A stretch of DNA of 64,000 nucleotides. Source: Bacteroidota bacterium (GTDB lineage Bacteria; Bacteroidota; Bacteroidia; M30B66). The notes beneath the pieces were generated by a model. It did no database searches and was not told where the DNA came from. It saw nothing but the letters and a program-made list of their open reading frames with translations. Both the position numbers and the translations under genes were made by a program. Positions 1-8,848 of the stretch are shown here, one piece after another. Every line of letters starts with the position of its first letter. The first letter of the stretch is position 1. The stretch spans positions 56,014-120,013 of the forward strand of contig JAIXUS010000001.1 in assembly GCA_027483445.1 (NCBI GenBank), in the 5' to 3' direction.

Positions 1-534
1 TTTTTGTGCGTGATTGATGAGCCGCGATTTGAAATTGAGGTCTTGTTGCTCAAGTTCTTCCATGTCTACATGGAATCGAATAATGCGATGCAGGATAAGC
101 TTTTCAGTAAAATCGAAGCCCTTATCAAGATAAATGGCTCCAATAAGTGCTTCGAAGGTATCGCCGCAGATTGATTTGTGCAGTCTGTTTCCGGCTTCGT
201 ACTGCACCATTTTATCGATTCCAATCTTGATAGCCAGTTTGTTCAGGTAAGCCCGGCTAACCATACGGGAGCGCATCTCCGTTAAGAAGCCTTCGTCTTT
301 GAAGGGAAATTTTCCAAAGAGAAAACGTGCGATGACAGCCCCAAGGATGGCATCGCCGAGAAACTCGAGCCTCTCATTCGAATCTTTAACGCCTTCACGA
401 ATTTCGCGGGCAACAGACCGATGGGTGAAGGCTTGTTCGTACAAGCGTAAGTTTCCCGGCCAGAATCCGAACAGGTTACGGATTTGGCGACTTAAAGGAC
501 GGTTGGGGGAAAGGAGGTAGTGGAAAAAACTCAC
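1..534 (-). CDS. rnc: Ribonuclease III, partial at the left edge
   Basis: Double-strand-specific endoribonuclease that processes rRNA precursors and other structured RNA in the cytoplasm. The frame opens with GTG at 534, six bases after the fabF stop, and runs off the window. It shows the family signature NERLEFLGDA followed by conserved ILGAVIARFLF, and an upstream LYEQAFTHRS motif typical of the first helices of the RNase III domain. A second conserved region (GDTFEALIGAIYLDKG) carries the distal catalytic acidic residues. The double-stranded RNA binding domain must lie beyond the window. It is the third gene of acpP-fabF-rnc, an order common in Bacteroidota, and is probably co-transcribed. 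The GTG start is my choice because no ATG precedes the conserved region at a sensible distance. Confidence 0.93.
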   Translation of the reverse strand, partial: MSFFHYLLSPNRPLSRQIRNLFGFWPGNLRLYEQAFTHRSVAREIREGVKDSNERLEFLGDAILGAVIARFLFGKFPFKDEGFLTEMRSRMVSRAYLNKLAIKIGIDKMVQYEAGNRLHKSICGDTFEALIGAIYLDKGFDFTEKLILHRIIRFHVDMEELEQQDLNFKSRLINHAQK

Positions 535-540
535 CGTTTG

Positions 541-1788
541 TTAATCCACAAATTTGCGGAATATCACCGAGGCATTGTGCCCACCGAAGCCGAACGTATT
601 GCTTAACGCTGCTCTAACAGGGCGTTTTTGGGCCTTGTTGAAGGTGAAATTCAGGTTGGCATCCAACTCAGGATCGATGTTTTCCAGATTAATGGTTGGA
701 GGCACCACATCGTCGCGAACGGCTAGCAACGAAGCAATAGCTTCAACAGCACCGGCGGCTCCGAGTAAGTGACCGGTCATCGACTTGGTAGAGCTGATGT
801 TTAATTTGTAGGCGTGTTCGCCAAATACGCCCAATATGGCCTTGGTTTCTGCAATGTCGCCCAGAGGGGTAGATGTACCATGAACATTGATGTAATCTAT
901 CTCATCGGGTGTCATTCCCGCATCTTTAAGCGCCGATTTCATTACGTTCAGTGCGCCCAGACCTTCAGGGTGTGGTGCAGTAATGTGATGTGCATCGGCA
1001 GAAGCTCCACCACCTACGATTTCAGCGTAGATTTTAGCGCCCCTGGCTTTGGCATGTTCGAGCTCTTCGAGAATAAGGCAACCTCCACCTTCGCCCATCA
1101 CAAAACCATCGCGGCTTACATCGAATGGGCGTGAGGCTGTTTTGGGTGAATCGTTTCGCTCTGAAAGGGCGTGCATGGCATTGAATCCGCCCATAGCAGG
1201 CTCATTCACCGCGGCTTCAGAACCACCGGTAATCATCACATCGGCCTTTCCCATGCGTATGTAAAACATGGAATCGATAATGGCATTTGTAGATGACGCG
1301 CAGGCTGAAACGGTTGTAAAGTTCGGTCCACGGAAGCCGTATCGCATAGAAATATGACCGGAGGCGATGTCGGCAATCATTTTCGGAATGAAGAATGGAC
1401 TAAAACGGGGCGTTCCATCGCCTTTGGCGAAGTTTTGAACCTCATTAAAGAAAGTCTCCAATCCTCCAATGCCCGAACCCCAGATAACGCCGGATCTGTC
1501 GGGGTCGAAATTACCCTCGGTCAGACCGGCATCCTGATAGGCTTCTGCAGCAGCAAAAAGTGCATACTGCGCAAAGAGGTCGAGTCGACGTACTTCTTTC
1601 CGATCAATCACCGAAGAGGGGTCAAAATTCTTGACTTCGCAGGCGAAGCGGGTTTTGAATTTTGAACAATCAAATCGAGTAATCATGTCGGCTCCGCTTA
1701 CTCCATTTACAAGGTTAGTCCAGAATTCCTGAACTGTGTTTCCTAGTGGGGTAATGGCACCTAGACCGGTTACAACTACGCGTCTCAA
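541..1788 (-). CDS. fabF: Beta-ketoacyl-ACP synthase II
   Basis: Condenses malonyl-ACP with acyl-ACP in the elongation step of type II fatty acid synthesis. The 415-residue length is the usual one. The thiolase-fold catalytic triad is visible: Cys163 in SACASS, His303 in NVHGTSTPLGD and His340 in STKSMTGHLLGAAG, with the conserved Lys335 just before. The N-terminal RRVVVTGLGAITPLG is the family signature, so the ATG at 1788 is well supported. It lies 15 bases downstream of acpP, whose product is its substrate carrier, and directly upstream of rnc. Nothing unusual is seen. Confidence 0.97.
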   Translation of the reverse strand: MRRVVVTGLGAITPLGNTVQEFWTNLVNGVSGADMITRFDCSKFKTRFACEVKNFDPSSVIDRKEVRRLDLFAQYALFAAAEAYQDAGLTEGNFDPDRSGVIWGSGIGGLETFFNEVQNFAKGDGTPRFSPFFIPKMIADIASGHISMRYGFRGPNFTTVSACASSTNAIIDSMFYIRMGKADVMITGGSEAAVNEPAMGGFNAMHALSERNDSPKTASRPFDVSRDGFVMGEGGGCLILEELEHAKARGAKIYAEIVGGGASADAHHITAPHPEGLGALNVMKSALKDAGMTPDEIDYINVHGTSTPLGDIAETKAILGVFGEHAYKLNISSTKSMTGHLLGAAGAVEAIASLLAVRDDVVPPTINLENIDPELDANLNFTFNKAQKRPVRAALSNTFGFGGHNASVIFRKFVD

Positions 1789-1803
1789 AGCGGTAAAGCT
1801 TAA

Positions 1804-2040
1804 TTATTTTTTGTTTTTCTCGATGTAGGTAATGGCATCACCTACTGTGCTGATGTTTTCTGCCTGATCATCGGGAATAGCGATGCTGAATTCCTTTTCG
1901 AATTCCATAATCAGTTCAACAGTGTCGAGTGAATCCGCACCAAGATCGTTGGTGAAAGACGCTTCTGGAGTTACTTCATTCTCGTCTACTCCGAGTTTGT
2001 CTACGATAATGGCTTTTACGCGTGCAGCGATATCTGACAT
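1804..2040 (-). CDS. acpP: Acyl carrier protein
   Basis: Small acidic carrier of growing acyl chains in fatty acid synthesis. The 78-residue protein carries the phosphopantetheine attachment motif GADSLD with Ser37, followed by [12 protein letters not shown], the standard helix II. The frame is open further upstream to 2097, but the ATG at 2040 gives the family length and start ([12 protein letters not shown]), and the predicted promoter elements lie upstream of it at 2068-2097. First gene of acpP-fabF-rnc. Confidence 0.97.
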   Translation of the reverse strand: MSDIAARVKAIIVDKLGVDENEVTPEASFTNDLGADSLDTVELIMEFEKEFSIAIPDDQAENISTVGDAITYIEKNKK

Positions 2041-2067
2041 GATTGTAAGGGTGTAAAATTTTGGGTG

Positions 2068-2097
2068 CAAAGAAAGGACTAAACCTTTAACCTGCAA
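2068..2097 (-). promoter_or_regulatory. Promoter of the acpP-fabF-rnc operon
   Basis: Read on the minus strand: TTG at 2097-2095, exactly 19 bases, then TTTCTTTG at 2075-2068, one mismatch from the Bacteroidota -7 box TAnnTTTG. This gives a leader of about 25-30 bases before the acpP ATG at 2040. The spacing matches the consensus TTG/TAnnTTTG arrangement known for this phylum. Predicted from sequence only. Confidence 0.6.
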
Positions 2098-2189
2098 AAT
2101 CTTTTTTTAACAGGGCTGTTCATACTCTATTGTAGCCGCTAAACCAAACGATTGATAGGGCTTCTTACCTTGCGGCCGGAAATACAGCT

Positions 2190-2762
2190 ATGCCTAAAAT
2201 TGTCATATTCGGCTCAGGAAAAGGAAGCAATGCGCGTCGGTTGCTTGATTTTTTTCAAAATCACCCCGGCATTCAAGTGGCCGCATTGGTGAGCAACAAA
2301 CCCAGAAGGGGCTTTCTCGACATCTCCTATGATTATCGGATTAACCTTGAAATTGTGAAAGGGCCCGAACTGAGCGACCCCAAATGGATCGCCCACCTGC
2401 GATTGATGTATCGTCCTGATTTACTCGTTCTGGCCGGTTATCTGCAACAGATTCCGCCGGCCTTGATAGAGGCGTTTCCGGGGAAAATCATCAATCTTCA
2501 CCCGGCATTATTGCCCAATTTTGGAGGTAAAGGCATGTACGGACATCATGTTCACGAAGCCGTATTGAACAGTGGAGCCAGCAAAAGTGGAATCACCATT
2601 CACAAGGTTGACGAGGAATACGACCGGGGCGAGATTCTTTTTCAGGCTGAATGTCCGGTTTTACCGGGCGACACCATCGAAAGTCTGGCCGAACGTATTC
2701 ATTCGCTTGAGCACGCCCATCTGCCAGTGGTTATTGAGAAACTGTTGGGTGATGGACATTGA
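2190..2762 (+). CDS. purN: Phosphoribosylglycinamide formyltransferase
   Basis: Transfers a formyl group from 10-formyltetrahydrofolate to GAR in de novo purine synthesis. The 190-residue protein begins KIVIFGSGKGSNA, the phosphate-binding loop of the family. The catalytic triad is present: Asn102 and His104 in INLHPALLPNF, and Asp145 in DEEYDRGEILFQ. It diverges from acpP and overlaps rnhA by 11 bases, so the two are translationally linked. A TACCTTGC sequence about 15 bases before the ATG resembles the phylum -7 box with one base missing. Confidence 0.95.
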   Translation: MPKIVIFGSGKGSNARRLLDFFQNHPGIQVAALVSNKPRRGFLDISYDYRINLEIVKGPELSDPKWIAHLRLMYRPDLLVLAGYLQQIPPALIEAFPGKIINLHPALLPNFGGKGMYGHHVHEAVLNSGASKSGITIHKVDEEYDRGEILFQAECPVLPGDTIESLAERIHSLEHAHLPVVIEKLLGDGH

Positions 2763-3210
2763 TGTATTTACCGACGGAAGTTCGCGCGGAAACCCAGGCC
2801 CCGGCGGCTATGGGGTCATCCTCCGCTCAGGAAAGCACTACAAGGAGTTAAGTGAGGGTTTTCGGTTAACGACCAATAACAGAATGGAACTCCTCAGCGT
2901 AATTGTTGCCTTGGAGAGCCTAAAAATCCCCGGAAGCCGGGTAACGGTTTGGTCCGATTCGAAGTATGTGGTGGATAGCGTTACAAAAGGCTGGGTTTTC
3001 AGTTGGGTTCAAAAGAACTTTAAAGACAAGAAAAACCGTGATCTCTGGGAGCGATTCTTACGAATATACCCTAAACACAGGGTCAATTTCAGGTGGATAC
3101 GTGGTCATAACAACCACCCTGAAAATGAGCGGTGCGATCAGCTTGCTGTGGCGGCAGCTACCGGAGCGGTGCTAAACATAGACCAGGGTTACGAAGACGA
3201 AATCGACTGA
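2752..3210 (+). CDS. rnhA: Ribonuclease HI
   Basis: Cleaves the RNA strand of RNA-DNA hybrids. The ATG at 2752 lies inside the last codons of purN and gives a 152-residue protein of normal bacterial length; the frame extends further upstream but that part overlaps purN and is not homologous-looking. Active-site residues are visible: Asp8 in FTDGSSRGNPGPGG, Glu46 in NNRMELL, Asp69 in SDSKYVV and Asp129 in ENERCDQLA, with His119 in IRGHN. The handle region rich in Lys and Trp (residues 80-100) is present. Its stop is ten bases from the convergent peptidase gene stop. Confidence 0.96.
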   Translation: MDIDVFTDGSSRGNPGPGGYGVILRSGKHYKELSEGFRLTTNNRMELLSVIVALESLKIPGSRVTVWSDSKYVVDSVTKGWVFSWVQKNFKDKKNRDLWERFLRIYPKHRVNFRWIRGHNNHPENERCDQLAVAAATGAVLNIDQGYEDEID

Positions 3211-3219
3211 GCTACAGCC

Positions 3220-5937
3220 TTAAGGCTCTCGCATGTTTAGGATTCGGCTCAGGTTGGGATCCGTTTCGGTTGCACGAATGGTGTCCATCTCTGCGTCGAG
3301 CTCTAACACCTTTTTCTTGAGCGCAGTCTTTTGCAGTTCTTTGTCCTGGATGGCCGTAACCGATGCCCCTTTTTCTTTCATCGAAACAATCTCCGCCTCT
3401 AACTCATCCACTTTGGCATCGAAGTAATTTTTGTATTCGGCAATTACCTGAATGGCCGAAAGACGGAGGTACCAAGCGGGTTCTTTTTTGGCTTTTTGGA
3501 TAAACGAAGGCATCGACTTTTCAACGAGTTCCTGCGATTGCGACAAGGCATAACGCCCAATCAGCTGAATGAAAATGTACTTATCGTTCGGATTGCTGAT
3601 TTTGCTGTAGGCTTTTTCTAAAAATTCGAATTTACCGGGAGTGCCTGAGGAGGCATAGATGGCCGCCATTGAAGTGAGCATTTCGCCTTTAGCCGTTGCC
3701 TCGAGGCCTTCGAGCAATTTCGCTGTACCTTGAGGGTCAGACTCGTAAAGCGCAGAAAGGGCATTGCTTTGTACTTGTATGGAACTATCGTTAAGCGCTT
3801 TTTTCAAGGCATTCAAGGTAGGCTCATCACTGCCTTTGAGCCATTTGATGGCTGAGGCTCGAACGCGGGCATCCGGATCGCCTGTGGCCAGCTGTCGAAG
3901 GATGGGCAAGAAGTTATCGGGCTCCGTTTGTACAAAATACTCCAGATTGTTCAGGGCGTAGTTGCGTTGATACCAGAAAGGGTCGCGTAAAGCCGATTTA
4001 ACCAATTCTGCCGTTCCGGGCTCTGAAGGTTCTTCGAGAAGGCGCTCCAGGGCCATGAATCGGTCGGCATAGAGTTTTCCATTCAACAAAAGCCACTCAG
4101 CTTGCTGCCGGGTGTTTAGCTGCTTTACAAAGCCCAATACCATTCGTTCGGCATCGATATTTACGAAGTCGGGCTGCTCAGGGTAAGGGATTCTCAAGGT
4201 GTTTTTAACGGAATCCATCACAATTTTTACCCGTGTGGCCTTTCCACGGTTGTAAATGTCAACCTCCATTGGAAGTCTGAAAGCGTTGTTGGCCTCTAAA
4301 TTTTGCGTTTGTTCCAAATTGAGGGTGATGAAGCCATCCGCAAAGCTCCAAGAGGTTTCTACTGTTGGATGACCTTTGCCGAAGAACCATTGGTTAAAGA
4401 ACCAGTTGAGATCTTCGCCGGTCACCTCTTCGAACGCGAGTCGCAGGTTGTGAATTTCGACGGGTTTGAATCGATTTTCGTTCAAATACCGCTTCAACGA
4501 TTCGTAGAAAGCTTCGTCGCCCGTGTATTTGCGAAGCATGTGAAGGATGCAGCCTCCTTTTTGATAGGAATGGCGATCAAACATATCCTCCCGAAACTCA
4601 TAATCGAAACGGATTAGCGGCACTTTCTTATTAAAGGCTTCTTCAATGTAGTTGTTTCTGGCGTCCTGTAAATGGTAATCTGCGGCATCACGTCCGTATT
4701 TGTGCTCTTCCCACAAGTACTCGCCGTATGTGGCAAACGACTCGTTGAGCGGCAAATTAGCCCAGCTTTCGCAGGTTACAAGGTCGCCAAACCAGTGGTG
4801 GAACAGTTCATGGGCAATTACGGCTTCGTAGTTGCCATCGAGCATCTCCTCGGGAGTTTGTTGAACGAATTCGCCGAAAATAGTTGCCGAGGTGTTTTCC
4901 ATCGCTCCGGAAACATAATCGCGAACCACCACCTGTGCATATTTCTGCCATGGGTATTCAACGCCCAATTTTTCGGAGAAGAAACTAAGCATTTCGGGTG
5001 TGTTGCCGAATATTTTGCGTGCATGGGGCTCGTATTCTTTTTCGACGTAATAATCCACCTCGATGTTTTTCCACTTGTCTTTCACAACAGCGTATTCACC
5101 AATGGCCATCATAACCAGATAAGGCGCGTGTGGCAAATCCATTTTCCATGTATCGGTGCGGGTTCCGTCGGTATTTTTTTTCGAGGCGGTTTTCAAGCCA
5201 TTGCTTAGGCTAACATATTTTTCAGGAACGGTGATGAACAACTCATGTGTCATCCGCTCATTGGGTTTATCGATGGTTGGAAACCAACAGCTCGACGATT
5301 CGGTTTCTCCTTGCGTCCATATTTGGGTAGGCTTTGCCGGATCTTCTTCTTTTGGGTCGATGAAATACAGCCCTCTGGCGTCGGTTATTGCTGCACTGGC
5401 TTCAGGTTTAACACGTTGTGGGTTGGCGGTATACTGAACGAAAATGCTGAAAGTCTCTTTTCTCGTATAGGTGCGGTCGAGTGCAATGCGCAGCTGGCGG
5501 TCGTTGTAGGTATATTTCAGGTCGGTCATGCTTCCGCCTTTACCGACCAGGGCTACCCGGAAAATATCGAAAGCCTTCGCATCGAGAATCAGTGAATCGA
5601 CCGGGTAGAAATAAGGACGGAACTCCAACGTTGCCTTACCGTTGAGTTGCTGAGCCGGAATGTTAAAACCAACCTCAAGTTTTGTATGCAAAAGGTCGTT
5701 TACCCTTGTGGCTGAAGCATTATAGGTTTTGTTTAAATCATTCACCTCATCGTCGAGTGTGTCTACACTGGCATTTTTGAATGCTTCCAATAAGGCATTA
5801 ATCAACGTAGAATCGGCCGACTCCTCAGCCGGAGCTTGTGTCTCAGCAGCTTGCTTTTTTTTAACCTTACACGATGGGATGGCCAATGTCATCAGGCCAA
5901 CCATGGCCAAAGAAAGTAGAATTCGAGTACTAAACAT
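3220..5937 (-). CDS. M1 family zinc aminopeptidase with C-terminal HEAT-like repeats
   Basis: Exported metallo-aminopeptidase of the gluzincin M1 clan. Zinc site HELFHH with the third ligand 18 residues on: His376, His380 and Glu399 counted from the chosen start; the upstream GAMENTSAT motif binds the substrate N-terminus. Residues about 1-24 form a signal sequence ending near Ser-Cys, probably a lipoprotein (lipobox IPSC is not ideal). After the catalytic and middle domains, residues about 610-870 contain alpha-helical repeats resembling HEAT repeats, and a coiled-coil-like Glu/Lys tail. An in-frame ATG exists at 5958, but the best promoter -7 box (5956-5963) covers it, so I use ATG 5937. 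Confidence 0.92.
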   Translation of the reverse strand: MFSTRILLSLAMVGLMTLAIPSCKVKKKQAAETQAPAEESADSTLINALLEAFKNASVDTLDDEVNDLNKTYNASATRVNDLLHTKLEVGFNIPAQQLNGKATLEFRPYFYPVDSLILDAKAFDIFRVALVGKGGSMTDLKYTYNDRQLRIALDRTYTRKETFSIFVQYTANPQRVKPEASAAITDARGLYFIDPKEEDPAKPTQIWTQGETESSSCWFPTIDKPNERMTHELFITVPEKYVSLSNGLKTASKKNTDGTRTDTWKMDLPHAPYLVMMAIGEYAVVKDKWKNIEVDYYVEKEYEPHARKIFGNTPEMLSFFSEKLGVEYPWQKYAQVVVRDYVSGAMENTSATIFGEFVQQTPEEMLDGNYEAVIAHELFHHWFGDLVTCESWANLPLNESFATYGEYLWEEHKYGRDAADYHLQDARNNYIEEAFNKKVPLIRFDYEFREDMFDRHSYQKGGCILHMLRKYTGDEAFYESLKRYLNENRFKPVEIHNLRLAFEEVTGEDLNWFFNQWFFGKGHPTVETSWSFADGFITLNLEQTQNLEANNAFRLPMEVDIYNRGKATRVKIVMDSVKNTLRIPYPEQPDFVNIDAERMVLGFVKQLNTRQQAEWLLLNGKLYADRFMALERLLEEPSEPGTAELVKSALRDPFWYQRNYALNNLEYFVQTEPDNFLPILRQLATGDPDARVRASAIKWLKGSDEPTLNALKKALNDSSIQVQSNALSALYESDPQGTAKLLEGLEATAKGEMLTSMAAIYASSGTPGKFEFLEKAYSKISNPNDKYIFIQLIGRYALSQSQELVEKSMPSFIQKAKKEPAWYLRLSAIQVIAEYKNYFDAKVDELEAEIVSMKEKGASVTAIQDKELQKTALKKKVLELDAEMDTIRATETDPNLSRILNMREP

Positions 5938-5955
5938 GAAGTGGAGTAGAATGTG

Positions 5956-5984
5956 CAAAGATGGAAATAAGTTTTTCAGTGCAA
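5956..5984 (-). promoter_or_regulatory. Promoter of the M1 aminopeptidase gene
   Basis: On the minus strand a TTG is followed after 18 bases by CATCTTTG (5963-5956), one mismatch from TAnnTTTG. The predicted transcript starts near 5950, which places the start codon at 5937 rather than at 5958. Confidence 0.55.
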
Positions 5985-6048
5985 AGAAAAACGCGGTTAT
6001 CGATCAAACATTTCGCGTCGATTTTCATTTTCTGAGCGTAACACAGGA

Positions 6049-6056
6049 TATCTTTG
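6049..6056 (+). promoter_or_regulatory. Bacteroidota -7 box just before the 6061 gene
   Basis: TATCTTTG is a perfect match to TAnnTTTG and ends only five bases before the ATG at 6061. If it is used, transcription starts at or next to the start codon, so the mRNA would be leaderless or nearly so. The upstream TTG element is not clear. Confidence 0.45.
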
Positions 6057-6060
6057 CCGC

Positions 6061-6609
6061 ATGGCCAAACCTCAATTTGAAAGTGATCGCATCGTGGTAA
6101 CCGACTCCCGCGATAGCCTCGAAGTCATCATCAGCGGAAGAATTCCACAATCACAGTTTATCATGCTCAGCGCGTGGTTGTTGGCCTGGACTTTAGCCGG
6201 TTTGTTTGTGCTTTCGCAGTTGTTTAGCATGCAGGGCGAACAGCGGGTTTACATGCTTGTTTGGCTGGCGTTTTGGGCCTACTTCGAGTATCGTGTCGCG
6301 TCTGTATGGTTGTGGCGAAAATATGGTCGTGAAGTATTGAAAATTCAAGCTCAACACACCGAACTCCGCTTTGAGGTTGCCTATGGAGGGAGAGCCTACG
6401 CCTTGCAAACCAGTGAAATACGAAACCTCAGAAATCTCGAAAAGGAAAAGGGAGGCTTTGTGAAAAGCTTTTACAGTTCATTTTGGACTCTCGGCGGCGA
6501 AACAATTGGGTTTTATGCCAAAAGCAAGCTTTACACCATGGGGCGACAAATTTCTGTGAGCGATGCCGATACACTTATTCGCTTGATGCAAAAGCACTTA
6601 CCGTCATGA
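6061..6609 (+). CDS. Membrane protein of unknown function, two transmembrane segments
   Basis: 182 residues. Residues about 33-55 and 63-85 are hydrophobic and likely form a hairpin in the inner membrane; the remaining C-terminal part (about 90-182) is soluble and predicted to be beta-rich, resembling the small PH-like DUF domains often found after two membrane helices, but I cannot assign a family. The stop overlaps the ATG of the next gene (ATGA), so it is co-translated with the DUF2027/Smr protein. No catalytic motif is visible. Confidence 0.75.
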   Translation: MAKPQFESDRIVVTDSRDSLEVIISGRIPQSQFIMLSAWLLAWTLAGLFVLSQLFSMQGEQRVYMLVWLAFWAYFEYRVASVWLWRKYGREVLKIQAQHTELRFEVAYGGRAYALQTSEIRNLRNLEKEKGGFVKSFYSSFWTLGGETIGFYAKSKLYTMGRQISVSDADTLIRLMQKHLPS

Positions 6610-7589
6610 GTGCTCGCTTTCCAATTGGGAGTGTGGTGCGGCCACTCAACGAAACAGGCGAAGGGATTGTTGCTGCTTATCGCGCTGATGGCTGTGTGTT
6701 GGTAAGTATGCAGGATGGCTTCGAGATTCCGTATTTGCCCAACCAGCTGGTTTTGATTTCTGCGCCTCAAAATGGGGGTGCAGACGCTGAGGTGAAGGCG
6801 GTGCGAAGCATTGCTGTGAGCGATAGGCCTGAGGCGCTTTATTTAGCCTTTCAGGCTGATGGCATGCAGGGTGCTGATGTGAAGATAAGTATGCAGTTGA
6901 TGAACACCTCGCCTAGCGATTTGCTGGTGCAGGTTTACGGTTTGGAAGGGAAGCTTTCGAAGTCGCTTTTTGCCCAGCGCCTGGAAGCCCGGAAGACGGC
7001 TATCGTTATGAAAGCCACGGTTGCAGATCTGCTTCAGTTCGACCGATTTTTCGTTCAGCTTTTACCGGTTCTTCGAGAAACTACCGCCATTCAAAGTTCT
7101 TGGGAAGGTCATGTTAAACACCAAACTCCGGCATTCGTCGACCCTTCGGGCTGGCCTTTGGAAATGAATCTTTCAGGACGTGCGTTGTTGTTCCAGGTTT
7201 ATCCGGAGCCTCAGGCGCAGCGAATGGTCATCCCCAAACCGGGCCCAAACCCAAGCACAGCAAAGGCTGCCCCGGTAAATCAATCGAAAGACTGGTTAAT
7301 TTCGGAGCGCGACAGTTATCATGAGGTTGATTTACACATTGAAGAGTTGATGGACGACACGCGCGGTATGGATAACGCCGCCATTATTCGTTACCAGCTG
7401 CAGGTGTTTCAACGCTGCCTCGACGAGGCCCGACTTCGCCGTTTGTGGAAATTTACCGTGATCCATGGTATTGGCAAAGGTGTGCTAAAAACAGAGGTTA
7501 GGAAGCTTGTTCGCGACGAAGGCCTTCAGTTTCAGGATGCTTCGTACGCCCGTTATGGATTTGGAGCTACCGAAGTGCTCATGCGTTGA
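6606..7589 (+). CDS. DUF2027 and Smr domain protein (MutS2-related endonuclease domain)
   Basis: 327 residues from ATG 6606, which overlaps the previous stop. The N-terminal part (about 1-70) is a small barrel-like region with GSVVRPLNETGEG, followed by a DUF2027-type beta domain to about residue 215, a Pro-rich linker, and a C-terminal Smr domain (about 235-327) with the motif VDLHIEEL and the loop VIHGIGKGVLK. Smr domains bind or nick nucleic acids; this architecture is typical of Bacteroidota, and its exact substrate is unknown. The last 37 bases overlap the convergent bioA gene. Confidence 0.88.
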   Translation: MSARFPIGSVVRPLNETGEGIVAAYRADGCVLVSMQDGFEIPYLPNQLVLISAPQNGGADAEVKAVRSIAVSDRPEALYLAFQADGMQGADVKISMQLMNTSPSDLLVQVYGLEGKLSKSLFAQRLEARKTAIVMKATVADLLQFDRFFVQLLPVLRETTAIQSSWEGHVKHQTPAFVDPSGWPLEMNLSGRALLFQVYPEPQAQRMVIPKPGPNPSTAKAAPVNQSKDWLISERDSYHEVDLHIEELMDDTRGMDNAAIIRYQLQVFQRCLDEARLRRLWKFTVIHGIGKGVLKTEVRKLVRDEGLQFQDASYARYGFGATEVLMR

Positions 7590-8848
7590 TTGAGGAATTC
7601 TACGATGCTGGTGTGGATGTACTCTAACTCCGATTTTTCGATGCAATAGGGTGGAGTACAGTAGATTACATTTCCTAAAGGGCGAAGGTAAATTCCTTTG
7701 CTGAGGAAGAACGCCGTAATTTCAGCGGCAACAGGGTTGAGGTACCCTGTTTCGGCTTCGGTTTTTAGCTCTAAAGCGAGAATTGTTCCCAGGCAACGGG
7801 CGTCGAGTAATGCAGGATGGCTTTTCAGGGCCTCGCAAAACCGGGCTTGCCATTGACCAATTTCAGCGATTTGATTCCGTTTTTGATGGTCAAACAGTTC
7901 GAGCGAGGCCAAGGCAGCAGTACAACTAAGTGGATTGGCTGTGTAGGAATGTCCGTGGAAAAAGGTTTTGTGCATCTCCGTTGAACGAAACGCTTCGAAC
8001 ACTGCGTCGGGTGCAAGTGTTGCCCCCAGCGGAAGGAAGCCACCTGTAAGGGTTTTGCTCAGACAAAGCAGGTCGGGTCGCCGTGAGAGATGATCGCTGG
8101 CAAAGGGCTTACCGCTGCGCCAAAATCCGGTGAATACTTCATCGGCAATGCAGATTACGCCCGATTCCTGGCAAAGGGCAATCAGCGCATTGAGGGTTTC
8201 GGCGGAGTACATGCGCATGCCATTGGCTCCCTGAACGAGTGGCTCGAAGATAAAGGCGGCGAGGGTTCCGGTTTGGATGACTTCACGCAGGTGTTCGAGC
8301 AATTGCTCCGGTGGAGTTTTATCGGGAGGTGGAAGAAAATCGACCTCAAAAAGCAGTTGACCAAATGGTGCACTGAATGCATTGCGGTGCCCGACCGACA
8401 TGGCTCCAAAGGTGTCGCCGTGGTAGCTGTTTTGAAAGGCCACGATTCGGTTTCGGGGGCGACCCAGGTTGTGAAAATATTGCAGGGCCATTTTCAGCGC
8501 CACTTCTACGGCAGTGCTTCCGTTGTCGGAGTAAAACACTTTACCAAAAGGCTCTCCGGCAAGCTTGAGCAGTTGCTCGGCCAGTTCTATGGCGGGTTTG
8601 TGGGTGAAGCCGGCAAAGATGATATGTTCCAATTCTTTAGCCTGCTCAGCAATTCGATTGGCGATGTGAGGATGCGCGTGTCCGTGGGCGTTTACCCACC
8701 ACGACGCGGTTCCATCGAGGTATTTACGGCCATCTTCGGCGTGTAGCCAAACACCTTCGGCTTTTACGATGGCCAGATTGTCGGGAGCGGTGGCTACCTG
8801 GGTAAACGGGTGCCAGATGCTGGCCTTGTCGCGGCTACTGAGGTTCAT
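7553..8848 (-). CDS. bioA: Adenosylmethionine-8-amino-7-oxononanoate aminotransferase
   Basis: PLP-dependent aminotransferase that makes 7,8-diaminopelargonate for biotin synthesis. 431 residues. The N-terminus IWHPFTQ and YLDGTASWWVNAHGHAHP are diagnostic for BioA over other class III aminotransferases. PLP-binding residues are Asp236 in ADEVFTGF and Lys265 in LSKTLTGG. The ATG overlaps the bioD stop by four bases, so the operon is bioD-bioA, in pathway-adjacent order reversed. The C-terminal last residues run into the convergent Smr gene. Confidence 0.96.
   Translation of the reverse strand: MNLSSRDKASIWHPFTQVATAPDNLAIVKAEGVWLHAEDGRKYLDGTASWWVNAHGHAHPHIANRIAEQAKELEHIIFAGFTHKPAIELAEQLLKLAGEPFGKVFYSDNGSTAVEVALKMALQYFHNLGRPRNRIVAFQNSYHGDTFGAMSVGHRNAFSAPFGQLLFEVDFLPPPDKTPPEQLLEHLREVIQTGTLAAFIFEPLVQGANGMRMYSAETLNALIALCQESGVICIADEVFTGFWRSGKPFASDHLSRRPDLLCLSKTLTGGFLPLGATLAPDAVFEAFRSTEMHKTFFHGHSYTANPLSCTAALASLELFDHQKRNQIAEIGQWQARFCEALKSHPALLDARCLGTILALELKTEAETGYLNPVAAEITAFFLSKGIYLRPLGNVIYCTPPYCIEKSELEYIHTSIVEFLNQRMSTSVAPNP

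Noticed and set aside
3216..3227. Palindrome AGCCTTAAGGCT at the convergent rnhA and peptidase stops
   Set aside because: The stem is short and no T-run follows, so it is not called a terminator.
8090..8746. Long plus-strand open frame across bioA
   Set aside because: It is antisense to a fully supported bioA gene with all catalytic motifs and has no recognisable domain.
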